DNA of 64,000 bases from contig NZ_AP027370.1 in assembly GCF_030296055.1 (NCBI RefSeq), positions 62,001 through 126,000 on the forward strand, read 5' to 3'. Source of the DNA: Hydrogenimonas cancrithermarum (GTDB lineage Bacteria > Campylobacterota > Campylobacteria > Campylobacterales > Hydrogenimonadaceae). Shown here in pieces: positions 25,202 through 33,953 of this stretch. The position numbers were made by a program, and so were the translations under genes. The notes beneath the pieces were generated by a model. The model made no database searches and had not been told where the DNA came from. It worked only from the letters and a program-made list of their open reading frames with translations. Numbering within the stretch: position 1 is the stretch's first letter; every line of letters starts with the position of its first letter.

Positions 25202-27619
25202 ATGTCTGCATATGTGAAATGGTTCGAAGAGATAGGGATCAAGGATGTACCGGAAGTGGGGGGCAAAAACGCCTCCCTGGGAGAGATGTACAGCAACCTC
25301 ACGGAAGAGGGGGTGAGGGTACCCAACGGCTTCGCGGTCACCGCGTCGGCCTACCGCTACGTTCTGGAAACCAACGGGGCGTGGGAGAAGCTCCACGCAT
25401 GGCTCGACGGGCTGGATTACGACAACGTGGAGGCACTGCAAAAAGCGGGAGCCGCATGCCGGAAGATCGTCTACGAGTGCGAGATTCCCGACGATCTGAA
25501 GCGAGAGATACTCGAAGGGTACGCGAAGCTGAGGGAGGAGTACGGGGAAGATCTCTCACTGGCGGTGCGATCCTCGGCGACGGCGGAAGACTCTCCCACC
25601 GCCTCCTTCGCGGGCCAGAACGAGACCTATCTCAATGTCCGGGACGACGAAGCGCTACTGGATGCCTACCGGCGGTGTCTGGCCAGCAACTTCACCGACA
25701 GGAGCCTCCACTACAAGCACGACAACGGTTTCGACTGGAAGAGGGTCTATCTGAGTGTGGTGGTGATGAAGATGGTGCGCTCTGACATCGGCGCCAGCGG
25801 CGTCATGTTCAGTATCGACACCGAAACCGGCTTCAAGGATGTCGTCTTCATCAACGGCGCCTACGGCCTGGGCGAGAACGTCGTGCAGGGCACCATCGAC
25901 CCCGACAGCTTCTACGTCCACAAACCCACCTTCGACAAGGGCTACCGGGCCGTGCTCAAGCGGCGCCTGGGGCGAAAAGAGCTCAAAATGGTCTTCTCCG
26001 ACACCCTCGGTTCGGCCAATTTGGCGGAGGAGTACACCAAAAACGTCGAAACGAGTGAAGAGGAGCGCCGGCACTTTTGCATCACCGACGGCGACGTGAT
26101 GACGCTCGCCTACTACGCCATCAAGGTCGAAAACCACTACTCGAAAAAGGCGGGACACCGCAAGCCGATGGATATGGAGTGGGCAAAGGACGGCACGGAC
26201 GGACATCTGTACATGGTGCAGGCGCGTCCCGAGACCGTGGCATCGCAGAAAAAGGGGACGGTGCTGGAGACCTACCGGCTCAAAGAGCGCGGCAAGGTGC
26301 TGGTCACGGGCCGGGCGGTCGGCACGAAGATCGGGCAGGGCAGGGTCCGCTACATTCCCGACGTGGAGCATCTGAGCGAATTTCGGGACGGCGAGGTGCT
26401 GGTGGCCGATACGACCAGTCCCGACTGGGAGCCGGTCATGAAGATCGCCTCGGCGGTGGTGACCAACAAAGGAGGACGCACCTGTCACGCCGCCATCGTC
26501 AGCCGTGAGCTGGGCATCCCCGCCATCGTTGGAGCCGAAGGGGCCACCGAGATCCTCGAAAACGGCATGGAGGTGACCGTCAGCTGTGCCGAGGGGGAGA
26601 CGGGATATGTCTACGAGGGGATGCTCCCGTTCGAAGTGGAGGAGGTGGATTTGAGCGCGCTTCCTAAACCGAAAACCGAGATCATGATGAACCTGGGAAA
26701 TCCGGACCAGGCCTTTTCGCTCGCTTCCCTGCCGGTGGAGGGTATTGGTCTGGCGCGGATGGAGTTTATCATCAACGAATACATCAAAGCCCATCCGATG
26801 GCCCTCAAGCATCCCGAAAAGGTGGACGATGCGACGCGAAAAGCGCTCGAAAGCCTGGCGTACGCCTACGAAAGCTTGACGGAGTTTTTCGTCAAAACCC
26901 TCAGTGAAGGGGTCGCCACGATTGCGGCGTCGGTCTACCCCAAACCCTGTGTCGTTCGGATGAGCGACTTCAAGACCAACGAGTACGCCACGCTGCTGGG
27001 CGGCAGGTTCTTCGAGCCCGAAGAGGACAACCCGATGATCGGATTTCGGGGTGCGGCGCGCTACGCCCATCCTGCGTACGAAGAAGGCTTCGCCCTCGAG
27101 TGTGCCGCGATGAAGCGTGCCAGAGATGTGATCGGCATGGAGAACATCGTCCTGATGATCCCATTCTGCCGCCGTGTCGACGAGGGGAAAAAGGTACTCG
27201 AGACGATGGCCAAATACGGCCTGAAAAGAGGCGAAAACGGCCTGAAGATCTACGTCATGTGCGAAATCCCCAACAACGTGATCCAGATCGACGCCTTCGC
27301 GGAGATTTTCGACGGCTTCTCCATCGGCAGCAACGATCTGACACAGTTGACGCTCGGGGTCGACAGGGACAGCCAGATCGTCGCTTTCGACTACGACGAG
27401 AGGGATCCGGGCGTGATGAAGATGATTGAACTCGCTGTCGAAGGGGCCAAGCGGAGCCATCGCCACAGCGGTATCTGCGGCCAGGCCCCCAGCGACTACC
27501 CCGAGGTGGCGGAGTTTCTGGTGAAACTGGGGATCGACAGCATGAGTCTCAATCCCGACAGTGTTCTAAAAACGATCCGCGACGTGGTGGAGCTGGAGAA
27601 ACAGCTGGGAAGGATATGA
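25202..27619 (+). CDS. ppsA: Phosphoenolpyruvate synthase
   Basis: 805-aa dikinase-type enzyme converting pyruvate, ATP and water to PEP, AMP and phosphate. N-terminal ATP-grasp domain (about 15-345, VRSSATAEDSPTASFAGQ near 120), swivelling domain with the phospho-carrier His429 in GGRTCHAAI, and C-terminal PEP-binding barrel ending in GICGQAPSD. Start ATG at 25202 sits 6 nt after AAGGAG; a GTG at 25196 overlaps the ribosome site. It leads a gluconeogenic group with the hydroxyacid dehydrogenase and aldolase that follow. Confidence 0.95.
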   Translation: MSAYVKWFEEIGIKDVPEVGGKNASLGEMYSNLTEEGVRVPNGFAVTASAYRYVLETNGAWEKLHAWLDGLDYDNVEALQKAGAACRKIVYECEIPDDLKREILEGYAKLREEYGEDLSLAVRSSATAEDSPTASFAGQNETYLNVRDDEALLDAYRRCLASNFTDRSLHYKHDNGFDWKRVYLSVVVMKMVRSDIGASGVMFSIDTETGFKDVVFINGAYGLGENVVQGTIDPDSFYVHKPTFDKGYRAVLKRRLGRKELKMVFSDTLGSANLAEEYTKNVETSEEERRHFCITDGDVMTLAYYAIKVENHYSKKAGHRKPMDMEWAKDGTDGHLYMVQARPETVASQKKGTVLETYRLKERGKVLVTGRAVGTKIGQGRVRYIPDVEHLSEFRDGEVLVADTTSPDWEPVMKIASAVVTNKGGRTCHAAIVSRELGIPAIVGAEGATEILENGMEVTVSCAEGETGYVYEGMLPFEVEEVDLSALPKPKTEIMMNLGNPDQAFSLASLPVEGIGLARMEFIINEYIKAHPMALKHPEKVDDATRKALESLAYAYESLTEFFVKTLSEGVATIAASVYPKPCVVRMSDFKTNEYATLLGGRFFEPEEDNPMIGFRGAARYAHPAYEEGFALECAAMKRARDVIGMENIVLMIPFCRRVDEGKKVLETMAKYGLKRGENGLKIYVMCEIPNNVIQIDAFAEIFDGFSIGSNDLTQLTLGVDRDSQIVAFDYDERDPGVMKMIELAVEGAKRSHRHSGICGQAPSDYPEVAEFLVKLGIDSMSLNPDSVLKTIRDVVELEKQLGRI

Positions 27620-27620
27620 A

Positions 27621-28562
27621 ATGAAGATCGCATTTTTCGAGACGAAGCCCGAAGAGAGGGCCTTTTTTACCGAACGCCTAAAGGGCCACGAGATCCTCTT
27701 TTTCAGCGGTCCGATTCAGGAGGAGTTGACCAAGGAAGCCGATTACGAGGCCGTATCGGTCTTCGTGCATTCGAAGATCACCGACGATGTTTTGCGAAAG
27801 CTTCCGAAACTGCGCTATCTGCAGACGCGCTCCACCGGATACGACCATATCAAGTGCAACACTCTCTACAAACGGGGCATTTTGGTTTCCAACGTGGCCG
27901 GTTATGGCGGCCCTGCGGTGGCGGAATTCGCTTTTTCGCTGCTTCTCGAGGCGACCCGGCATACATGGAAAGCCCTGCGGCGGGCCAAAGAGGGAATCTT
28001 CGAATACCAGGATCTCAAGGGGATCGAACTTTTCGGCAGACGCCTCGGCATCCTGGGTCTCGGGACCATCGGGTCGAGGATGGCCCATATCGGCAAAGGG
28101 TTTGGGATGGAGATTTCGGTCTGGAGCCGCACGAGAAAACCGATCGTCGACGAACTGGGGCTCGATTTCACGTCGCTGGAGAGGGTGCTCGAAACGAGCG
28201 ATGTCCTCATGATCGCCCTGCCCCTGACGCCTGCGACGAGAGAGTTGATAGACATAGAGCGGGCGAAGCTTCTCAAAGAGGATGCGATCGTGGTCAATGT
28301 CGCCCGGGGGGAGATTCTCCAAAAAGAGCTCTACACGACGCTTCCCAACGTGCTCTGTCTCGACGTCACCTCCGACCTCTCCTGCGTCGCGCGGCCCAAT
28401 GTCCTCTACACGCCCCACATGGCCTACTACACCAAAGAGGCGCTGCGGCGGATCATGGAGATTTCGTGTGAGAATATCGAAGCCTACATCGCAGGCAGGT
28501 CGTTGCCCAACTGTCTGAAGCTCTCCTGTGAAAAAGAGTATGGAAAAAAGGATGCATCATGA
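27621..28562 (+). CDS. D-2-hydroxyacid dehydrogenase (NAD-dependent)
   Basis: 313-aa enzyme of the D-isomer 2-hydroxyacid dehydrogenase family. Rossmann motif GLGTIGSRMAHIGKGFGM is near residue 145, and the catalytic Arg in VNVARGE near 229 and His in TPHMAYYT near 270 are visible. The acidic partner region is shortened (CLDVTSDLS). D-lactate, glyoxylate or hydroxypyruvate are possible substrates; next to PEP synthase, D-lactate to pyruvate is attractive but unproven. It is separated from ppsA by one base and overlaps the aldolase by 4 nt. Confidence 0.85.
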   Translation: MKIAFFETKPEERAFFTERLKGHEILFFSGPIQEELTKEADYEAVSVFVHSKITDDVLRKLPKLRYLQTRSTGYDHIKCNTLYKRGILVSNVAGYGGPAVAEFAFSLLLEATRHTWKALRRAKEGIFEYQDLKGIELFGRRLGILGLGTIGSRMAHIGKGFGMEISVWSRTRKPIVDELGLDFTSLERVLETSDVLMIALPLTPATRELIDIERAKLLKEDAIVVNVARGEILQKELYTTLPNVLCLDVTSDLSCVARPNVLYTPHMAYYTKEALRRIMEISCENIEAYIAGRSLPNCLKLSCEKEYGKKDAS

Positions 28563-29464
28563 TACCTTCATGGCTTCCCGCCGACGTACCCAAAGAGCAT
28601 GAAGGCCGGTTTCTGGAAAATTTCGAAAAGAGTACGGGAGGAAGTGGCCGTCTGATGCTTTTCGCCGGCGATCAGAAGGTGGAGCATCTCAACGACGATT
28701 TTTTCGGTCCCGACATCCCCGCCGAGGACAACGATCCCGAGCATCTTTTCAAGATCGCCTCGGCGGCAGATATCGGCGTTTTCGCTACCCAGTTCGGTCT
28801 GATCAGCCGGTGTGGCCGCGATTACCGTGACATCCCCTACCTGATCAAACTCAACTCAAAAACCCATCTCGTTCCCTACCGTGAAAAGGACCCCTACAGC
28901 CGACAGTGGCTAGGAGTGGAAGATGCGGTGCATCTGAGAGAGAGTGCGGGGCTGGATATCCGAGGAGTGGGCTATACAGTCTATCTGGGAGGAGCGTACG
29001 AACACGCCATGCTGCGCGAAGCGGCGCGTATCGTTCATGAAGCCCATGGGCACGGGATGCTGGCGGTGCTGTGGATCTATCCCAAAGGCCCCTACGTCAA
29101 GGACGAGCACGACGCCCATCTCATCGCCGGAGCGGCGGGCGTGGGAGCCTGCCTGGGGGCCGATTTCGTCAAACTGAAGGTTCCCTATCTCAACGGAAGA
29201 TTCGATCCTTCGCTGCTGAGGGAGGCGACACAGGCGGGGGGACGCACCGGCGTACTCTGTGAAGGGGGAGAAAGAATCGACGAAACGGAGTTTCTGGCGC
29301 AGCTGCACGAGCAGATCCATATTGGAAGAAGCCGTGGCAACGGTACCGGCAGAAATATCCACCAGCATCCGCTCGAAGAGGCGATCAGGATGGCCGGTGC
29401 CATCTACGCGATCACTTGTAAAAACGCCACCGTCGAAGAGGCGGTGAAGATTCTGAAAGGATAA
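28559..29464 (+). CDS. Class I fructose-bisphosphate aldolase, archaeal (DhnA/DeoC) type
   Basis: 301-aa TIM-barrel aldolase of the archaeal-type class I family. The Schiff-base region is GADFVKLKVPY (Lys205, Lys207), with WIYPKGPYVKDEH near 180 supplying the general acid region and GRNIHQHP for phosphate binding near the C-terminus. It would condense dihydroxyacetone phosphate and glyceraldehyde 3-phosphate in gluconeogenesis. Translational coupling to the hydroxyacid dehydrogenase and the ppsA neighbour support a gluconeogenic role. An FBP-phosphatase activity, as in bifunctional archaeal enzymes, is not supported because the length is short and the motif set is partial. Confidence 0.82.
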   Translation: MIPSWLPADVPKEHEGRFLENFEKSTGGSGRLMLFAGDQKVEHLNDDFFGPDIPAEDNDPEHLFKIASAADIGVFATQFGLISRCGRDYRDIPYLIKLNSKTHLVPYREKDPYSRQWLGVEDAVHLRESAGLDIRGVGYTVYLGGAYEHAMLREAARIVHEAHGHGMLAVLWIYPKGPYVKDEHDAHLIAGAAGVGACLGADFVKLKVPYLNGRFDPSLLREATQAGGRTGVLCEGGERIDETEFLAQLHEQIHIGRSRGNGTGRNIHQHPLEEAIRMAGAIYAITCKNATVEEAVKILKG

Positions 29465-29467
29465 AAC

Positions 29468-30019
29468 ATGTGGAAAATCTGGCTCGAAATGGATCCGGAA
29501 ACGAAAGAAAAGGTAGCGAAAAATGCCAAAATCGCAGGCATCGTGATGATTCTCATCGGATTGGCGGGCATCGTCTTTCCCGGTCTCATGTCGGTGGCGG
29601 TCGTCTTTTTCGTGGCGTGGATGATGCTTTTCGGCGGCCTGATGACCGGCTATTTCACCTATATGAGCGACCGTGGAGACTGGATGGGGTGGCTCAAGAC
29701 CTTTGTGCTCATCGTCACCGCGTTGCTGCTGATTTTCAAGCCCCTGCCCGGTGTGGCAGCTGTGGGATTGCTGCTGGCGGTCTATTTTCTCTTCGATGCC
29801 TTCGGCAACTTTGCGCTCGCCTTCACGATGAAGCCGGCGAAGGGGTGGTGGATGTGGCTTCTCAACGGTCTCTTCTCCATCGTCCTGGCGGCGATCTTTC
29901 TCGTAGGGTGGCCTTTCAGTTCCCTCTATCTCGTCGGACTTTTCGTCGGAATCAGCCTCTTTTTCGACGGCATCGTTCTCGTAACGCTCGGAAGTTATCT
30001 GAAAAAAGGGGAAGAGTGA
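29468..30019 (+). CDS. HdeD/DUF308-family membrane protein
   Basis: 183-aa protein with about six hydrophobic helices arranged as repeated pairs (IVMILIGLAGIVFPG, VVFFVAWMMLFGG, TFVLIVTALLLIF and others), the pattern of HdeD, linked to acid resistance in E. coli. The cytoplasmic N-terminus KEKVAKNAK is charged. It closes the long stress operon, 3 nt after the aldolase. Mechanism unknown. Confidence 0.8.
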   Translation: MWKIWLEMDPETKEKVAKNAKIAGIVMILIGLAGIVFPGLMSVAVVFFVAWMMLFGGLMTGYFTYMSDRGDWMGWLKTFVLIVTALLLIFKPLPGVAAVGLLLAVYFLFDAFGNFALAFTMKPAKGWWMWLLNGLFSIVLAAIFLVGWPFSSLYLVGLFVGISLFFDGIVLVTLGSYLKKGEE

Positions 30020-30094
30020 GCGCCCTTGAGGGATCATGAAATTTTGAAAACGGAGATATACAGCCCTCGATGCTTCGAAATTTCGGTTCCGGAC

Positions 30095-30109
30095 CTTCGT
30101 TAAACGAAG
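30095..30109. terminator. Hairpin after the stress operon
   Basis: CTTCGT-TAA-ACGAAG forms a 6-bp stem 75 nt after the HdeD gene. A second palindrome CGAAATTTCG precedes it at 30076-30085. There is no U-tract on the + strand, so terminator function is tentative. Confidence 0.3.
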
Positions 30110-30130
30110 AAAGGGCACGGGATAGGATGA

Positions 30131-30150
30131 AATGTCAGTCAGCTGACATT
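30131..30150. promoter_or_regulatory. Crp/Fnr-type operator, AATGTCAG-N4-CTGACATT
   Basis: A perfect 8-bp inverted repeat with a 4-bp spacer, equal to TGTCA-N6-TGACA, the size and symmetry of Crp-family sites. Its centre is 30140.5; with the -10 at 30170-30175 the start of transcription would be near 30182, putting the site at about -41.5, the class II activator position. A Crp/Fnr-like gene is the second gene downstream, so autoregulation is likely. Confidence 0.65.
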
Positions 30151-30169
30151 GATGGGACTCTCTCTTCGA

Positions 30170-30175
30170 TATACT
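30170..30175 (+). promoter_or_regulatory. -10 box TATACT upstream of the 165-aa gene
   Basis: TATACT lies 34 nt before the start codon at 30209. The -35 position (CATTGA, 17-bp spacing) is merged with the right arm of the palindrome, as in activator-dependent promoters. Confidence 0.55.
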
Positions 30176-30208
30176 GGTCTCCTATTTTTCAGTGGATAGA
30201 GGCTTATC

Positions 30209-30706
30209 ATGAGGGTTCCGAACGAAATTTTGGCACAGAGTATGGAGAGGTTTCAAATCTCTTTTTCTCGGCAGATGGAGATGAGAGATTCCATGGAGGG
30301 AATCTGCTATGCTTGCCTGGAAAGTCTGGACAATTCGCTGAACGTTTCCAATCCGCTCAAAAAAGGGATGCTGAACGATTTCGCCTTTTTCATCATGGAT
30401 CACGTTCAGAACCGTTTTAGATACATTCTTCGGGAAAATTTTCAGAAAGCAGAGGGTTTGAAGGTCGTGGAGAACGGAGGTGCGGCGACGTTCGACCGGG
30501 AAAACGAATGGTATGGGGAGTGCTTTGGGAGGATTCTCCAAGAGATGGAGCGTTTCAACGCCGGGCATCCCCTCAAACCCCTTACGAATCAGATACTCGA
30601 AGAGTGTAGGGAGCGTTTCGCGCATTTCGAAATTTTGCGCCGCCTCTATCTCGAGCTTGTCGATATCGGGCACGACCGGGAACGTGTTGGGCGGGATAAC
30701 GAATAA
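30209..30706 (+). CDS. Unknown 165-aa helical protein next to Crp/Fnr regulator
   Basis: I do not recognise a family. The sequence is soluble, alpha-helical and rich in Met, Glu and Arg, with Cys33 and Cys36 (CYAC), Cys126 in WYGEC-type context and Cys151-type residues scattered later. AGAGG precedes the ATG. It lies 13 nt before the Crp/Fnr-like gene and behind the symmetric operator, so the two are probably one transcript and may work together, for example as a partner or sensor for the regulator. The cysteine positions are my reading and should not be over-interpreted. Confidence 0.7.
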   Translation: MRVPNEILAQSMERFQISFSRQMEMRDSMEGICYACLESLDNSLNVSNPLKKGMLNDFAFFIMDHVQNRFRYILRENFQKAEGLKVVENGGAATFDRENEWYGECFGRILQEMERFNAGHPLKPLTNQILEECRERFAHFEILRRLYLELVDIGHDRERVGRDNE

Positions 30707-30719
30707 AGGAAGGTGGATC

Positions 30720-31418
30720 ATGACACGGCATGAAATATGTGAAGAGTTGGAAGATACGGACCTTTTCGCAGGGCTGAAGCATTCGGAGCTGTGCGAAATC
30801 GTCTCCGAGTGCAGATTGAAGCGGTGGGAGAAATCGGAGGCAATCGACAATGACGAAGGGATTGAATATTTCAATATCGTCGTCAAAGGAAGCGTCAAGC
30901 TGATGCACACCGATCCCCATTCCGGGCGCAGTATCGTCCTCTTCCTATTGAAAAGGGGGGATGTTTTCGACATTCTGTCGCTGCTCGACGGCGAAGCGCA
31001 TGTATCCAATCCTATCGCGGTGGAAACGGTCGATATCCTGCGCGCTCCCATGGCGACGGCCAGGAGGTGGCTGGAGCGCTATCCCGAATTCAACGAGCGT
31101 TTTCTTCCCTATATCGGGAAACAGATGCGCATCCTCGAAAATTTTGCCGAATCCGTAGTTTTCGACGATACGGCGACACGTCTCGCGAAGCTCATTCTCA
31201 AGCATGCCGATACGAAAAATCGTCACGATGAGGAAGAGTATCCGGTCAAAATCATCAACAACCTTTCCCATGAACTTCTCGCCGAAATGATCGGTTCGGT
31301 CCGGTCGGTCGTCACGACTCAGCTTCAGAAGTTGAAAAAGGATGAAATCATCCTGCAAAAGCGCGGATATCTAGCGGTAAAAAAACTGGAAGAATTGAAA
31401 CGTCGCTACAATCTCTGA
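30720..31418 (+). CDS. Crp/Fnr-family transcription regulator
   Basis: 232-aa protein with an N-terminal cyclic-nucleotide-like beta-roll (about 15-120), a long dimer helix (125-155) and a winged helix-turn-helix (LSHELLAEMIGSVRSVVTTQLQKL, about 185-210; written here in part). The recognition segment SVRSVV keeps the Arg that contacts the outer G:C of Crp/Fnr sites. N-terminal cysteines (Cys7, Cys25, Cys31) do not follow the FNR 4Fe-4S spacing, and no clear cAMP pocket (RSE/RxS) is seen, so the signal is unknown. Start ATG at 30720 follows AAAGGAAGG. It may bind the palindromes at 30131 and perhaps 8136. Confidence 0.88.
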   Translation: MTRHEICEELEDTDLFAGLKHSELCEIVSECRLKRWEKSEAIDNDEGIEYFNIVVKGSVKLMHTDPHSGRSIVLFLLKRGDVFDILSLLDGEAHVSNPIAVETVDILRAPMATARRWLERYPEFNERFLPYIGKQMRILENFAESVVFDDTATRLAKLILKHADTKNRHDEEEYPVKIINNLSHELLAEMIGSVRSVVTTQLQKLKKDEIILQKRGYLAVKKLEELKRRYNL

Positions 31419-31449
31419 ATCGAGGTTTATGGGCGAAAAGTAAATGCCC

Positions 31450-32100
31450 TCAACCCGCCTCCATCCAGAGCCCTTTGATGCCTCCGATGAGAAACTGCGC
31501 GGCGATGGCACCCACGACAAGCCCCATGATACGGGTGAGAATTTTCATTCCCGTCACTCCGAGAAGACGGTTGATGAACCCCGCATAGCGAAGGGAAAGA
31601 TAGACGCTCACGATCGAAAGGAGTATGGAGAGAGTGACCAGTATGTAACTCCATGTGCTTCCGTACGTCTGTGCATTGGTATTGTTGAGGACGATGATCG
31701 TGGCGATGACGCCGGGTCCGAAGAGGATGGGAATGCCAAGAGGGATGACAGAGATATCCTCCTTCTCTTCCGCTTCGTCCCGCTCTTCGGGGGTGTGTCT
31801 GGCCTTGCTCGCCTGGCCGTAGGCCATATTGATCGCGATCATCATCAGAATGACACCGCCAATCACTTTGATCGAAAGGACATTGATACTGAAGAGTTTG
31901 AAAATGAGCTCGCCGGCGAAGAGCGTAACCAGTGATGCGATAAGCACGGTCAGGGTAGCCCTCCATGCGACCGGCCGAATCATAACGGGTGTGACGGGAG
32001 AGACCATCGAAATCATGATACTGGCCGCCGCAAGGGGGTTGAGTATCGTGATGAGCGCGATCGTGTCGTGAAGCAATGTCGATACGTATGTGGATATCAT
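31450..32100 (-). CDS. MarC/UPF0056-family membrane protein
   Basis: 216-aa protein with six hydrophobic helices and the family hallmarks NPLAAASIMIS near the N-terminus and GPGVIATIIV in the middle, plus a charged loop (residues 100-120). The name MarC is historical; the family has no proven role in antibiotic resistance. Start ATG overlaps the mscS stop by 4 nt, completing a dedA-mscS-marC unit. Confidence 0.88.
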   Translation of the reverse strand: MISTYVSTLLHDTIALITILNPLAAASIMISMVSPVTPVMIRPVAWRATLTVLIASLVTLFAGELIFKLFSINVLSIKVIGGVILMMIAINMAYGQASKARHTPEERDEAEEKEDISVIPLGIPILFGPGVIATIIVLNNTNAQTYGSTWSYILVTLSILLSIVSVYLSLRYAGFINRLLGVTGMKILTRIMGLVVGAIAAQFLIGGIKGLWMEAG

Positions 32101-33953
32101 AGACTTTCTCCTTTTTGAATATCATCGTACCGTGGAGCGTTATCGTCATCTTCTCTATCGAGCCGAAGAGGTATCTTTTCGTCGACCGAACGGATGTGGA
32201 TATCACGTTGCGGGAAGGGGATTTCGATGCCCGCCTCGTAGAGCGCGTCGTAGATGAGTATCAGAAAGCGCGATTCGGTCCTGCGCGGATAGAGGATCTC
32301 GCCACCTCTGATCCAGACAAAGAGCTGAAAATCGACGCTGCTGTCGTTCATGCCGGTCATGATGACGCGGGTATGGCGCTGGCCATCGTTGTAGATGTCG
32401 CCGAATCCGCTCTTTTTGACCGCATCCTTGATGACACCGACCACTTTGTGGACATCGGTACCGTAGGCGACACCGAAAGGGATGCGGAAGCGCCGGATCT
32501 GGTCGTTCATGGTCCAGTTGATGACACGGTTTTGAATCAGATCCTGGTTGGGGACGATAACGTCGATGTTGTCGTTGGTCGTGATCGTCGTCGAGCGCAT
32601 TCTTATGTCGGAGACGTGGCCCCGCAGGTTTTCGTCGAATTCGATGTAGTCCCCGATCTTGATGCTCCTCTCGAACATCAGGATGATGCCGGAGACGAAA
32701 TTGGAGACGATATTCTGAAGTCCGAAACCGATACCCACCGAGAGGGCACCGGCGACCAGAGCGATGGAAGAGAGATTGATCCCCACGACATTGAGGGCAA
32801 TGAAGAAGGCGATGATGATGATCGTGTAGTAACCGAGATTGGCCAGAAGGGTCCGCGTGGAAGAGGTGAGGGTGCGGGTTTTGAAGGTGAGGCGTTTGAT
32901 GCTGTTTTTATAGAATCCTCCGATTACGATGCCGATGACGAATATAAAGAGAGCCATGAAGAGTTTGAAGGCGCTGATGGGCGTTTCGTTGATGACGAAG
33001 AGCGGGGCGTTGGCCTTTTCCCAGAAGAGCGAGACGGCGTTCTTGATCTCTTCGAGGGTCGCCCCCTTGATCGTTTCGGCCCTTCCCAGAACCGTCGTTT
33101 CCATCTTGTCGAAAAGTGCGCGCATGTCGTCCTGCACCTCTTCGGGATAGGATCTTTCAATGATCTTCATGATCCGTTTCTGCAGGGCGAAGGCTTCGGT
33201 ACTCTTTTTGTCGTGCAGTGCCGAGGAGAAGAGGATGAAAAGTTCGACCAGCTTTTCGTTGAGGAGGTTTCTCTTTTTGGCCTGAAGCCGATCGATCCGG
33301 CTGCCGATTCGCTTGACCGCACCGCTTTTGCCCAGCAGGTTGAGACGCTCCCTCTCTACGTCGAGCCTTTGTATCTCTTTCTCGAGTTTCTCAAGGGAAG
33401 TGTCGATCTGTCCGATTCTCTTTTTCACCGTGTCCGTATCGAAGCTGATGCGTTGCAAACCTTCCACGAAATAGGACGGTGCCTGCCCGATCGCCTCTTT
33501 GTAATGTTCGAGTTTTCGGATGTAGAGATTTTTCCCTTTGGTGTAGAAGGCGTATTGAAGCTGCAGTGTCAGTAGATTGCTTGCGTTGGATTCGCTGCTT
33601 TTCAACTGATCGGCCACCACACCGAGCCTCTCTTCCAGCGAGGCGATATCTTTTGCGGCTTCGGCTTTGGAGAGGGCCCAGTTTCCGAACCGGACGATAA
33701 GCTCCCGGTACGCCTTTTCGTTGTCGGGACGTTCGATGACGATCTTTTCGACGGGCGGATTTTTCGAAAGGTTGATGAGCTTGTAGAGCAGAGCCTCCTG
33801 CAGTGCCGTATCGTCGTTTTTTTGTTCCGTTTTTTTTAAGGTCGCCAGCAGCGATTCGTAGGTCTGTGTCGTACCACGTACGAGCGAGTCGTTGATATCC
33901 GCACCATGGAGGAAGAGTGCGAGAAAGAGGAGATATAAGAGGGTTTTTCTCAT
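32097..33953 (-). CDS. Mechanosensitive channel of the MscS family (large, periplasmic N-domain)
   Basis: 618-aa MscS-type channel. A signal peptide (LLYLLFLALFLHGA) leads into a long helical periplasmic region (about 20-320) with coiled-coil stretches, then three membrane helices, the pore helix GALSVGIGFGLQNIVSNFVSG (about 455-475), and the cytoplasmic beta and alpha/beta domains (VIVPNQDLIQNRVINW). This is the MscK/YbdG-like large architecture. It would open under membrane tension to release solutes. Start at 33953 overlaps the dedA stop as ATGA. Confidence 0.9.
   Translation of the reverse strand: MRKTLLYLLFLALFLHGADINDSLVRGTTQTYESLLATLKKTEQKNDDTALQEALLYKLINLSKNPPVEKIVIERPDNEKAYRELIVRFGNWALSKAEAAKDIASLEERLGVVADQLKSSESNASNLLTLQLQYAFYTKGKNLYIRKLEHYKEAIGQAPSYFVEGLQRISFDTDTVKKRIGQIDTSLEKLEKEIQRLDVERERLNLLGKSGAVKRIGSRIDRLQAKKRNLLNEKLVELFILFSSALHDKKSTEAFALQKRIMKIIERSYPEEVQDDMRALFDKMETTVLGRAETIKGATLEEIKNAVSLFWEKANAPLFVINETPISAFKLFMALFIFVIGIVIGGFYKNSIKRLTFKTRTLTSSTRTLLANLGYYTIIIIAFFIALNVVGINLSSIALVAGALSVGIGFGLQNIVSNFVSGIILMFERSIKIGDYIEFDENLRGHVSDIRMRSTTITTNDNIDVIVPNQDLIQNRVINWTMNDQIRRFRIPFGVAYGTDVHKVVGVIKDAVKKSGFGDIYNDGQRHTRVIMTGMNDSSVDFQLFVWIRGGEILYPRRTESRFLILIYDALYEAGIEIPFPQRDIHIRSVDEKIPLRLDREDDDNAPRYDDIQKGESL

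Noticed and set aside
25655-27466. 603-codon minus-strand open frame across ppsA
   Set aside because: Antisense shadow with His/Asp/Val-rich composition; ppsA is complete on the other strand.
31450-32100. MarC as a multiple antibiotic resistance gene
   Set aside because: The family name is historical and no resistance function is supported.
32115-33575. 486-codon plus-strand open frame opposite mscS
   Set aside because: Acidic repetitive composition from reverse reading of the channel gene; mscS has a signal peptide, pore motif and couplings on both sides.
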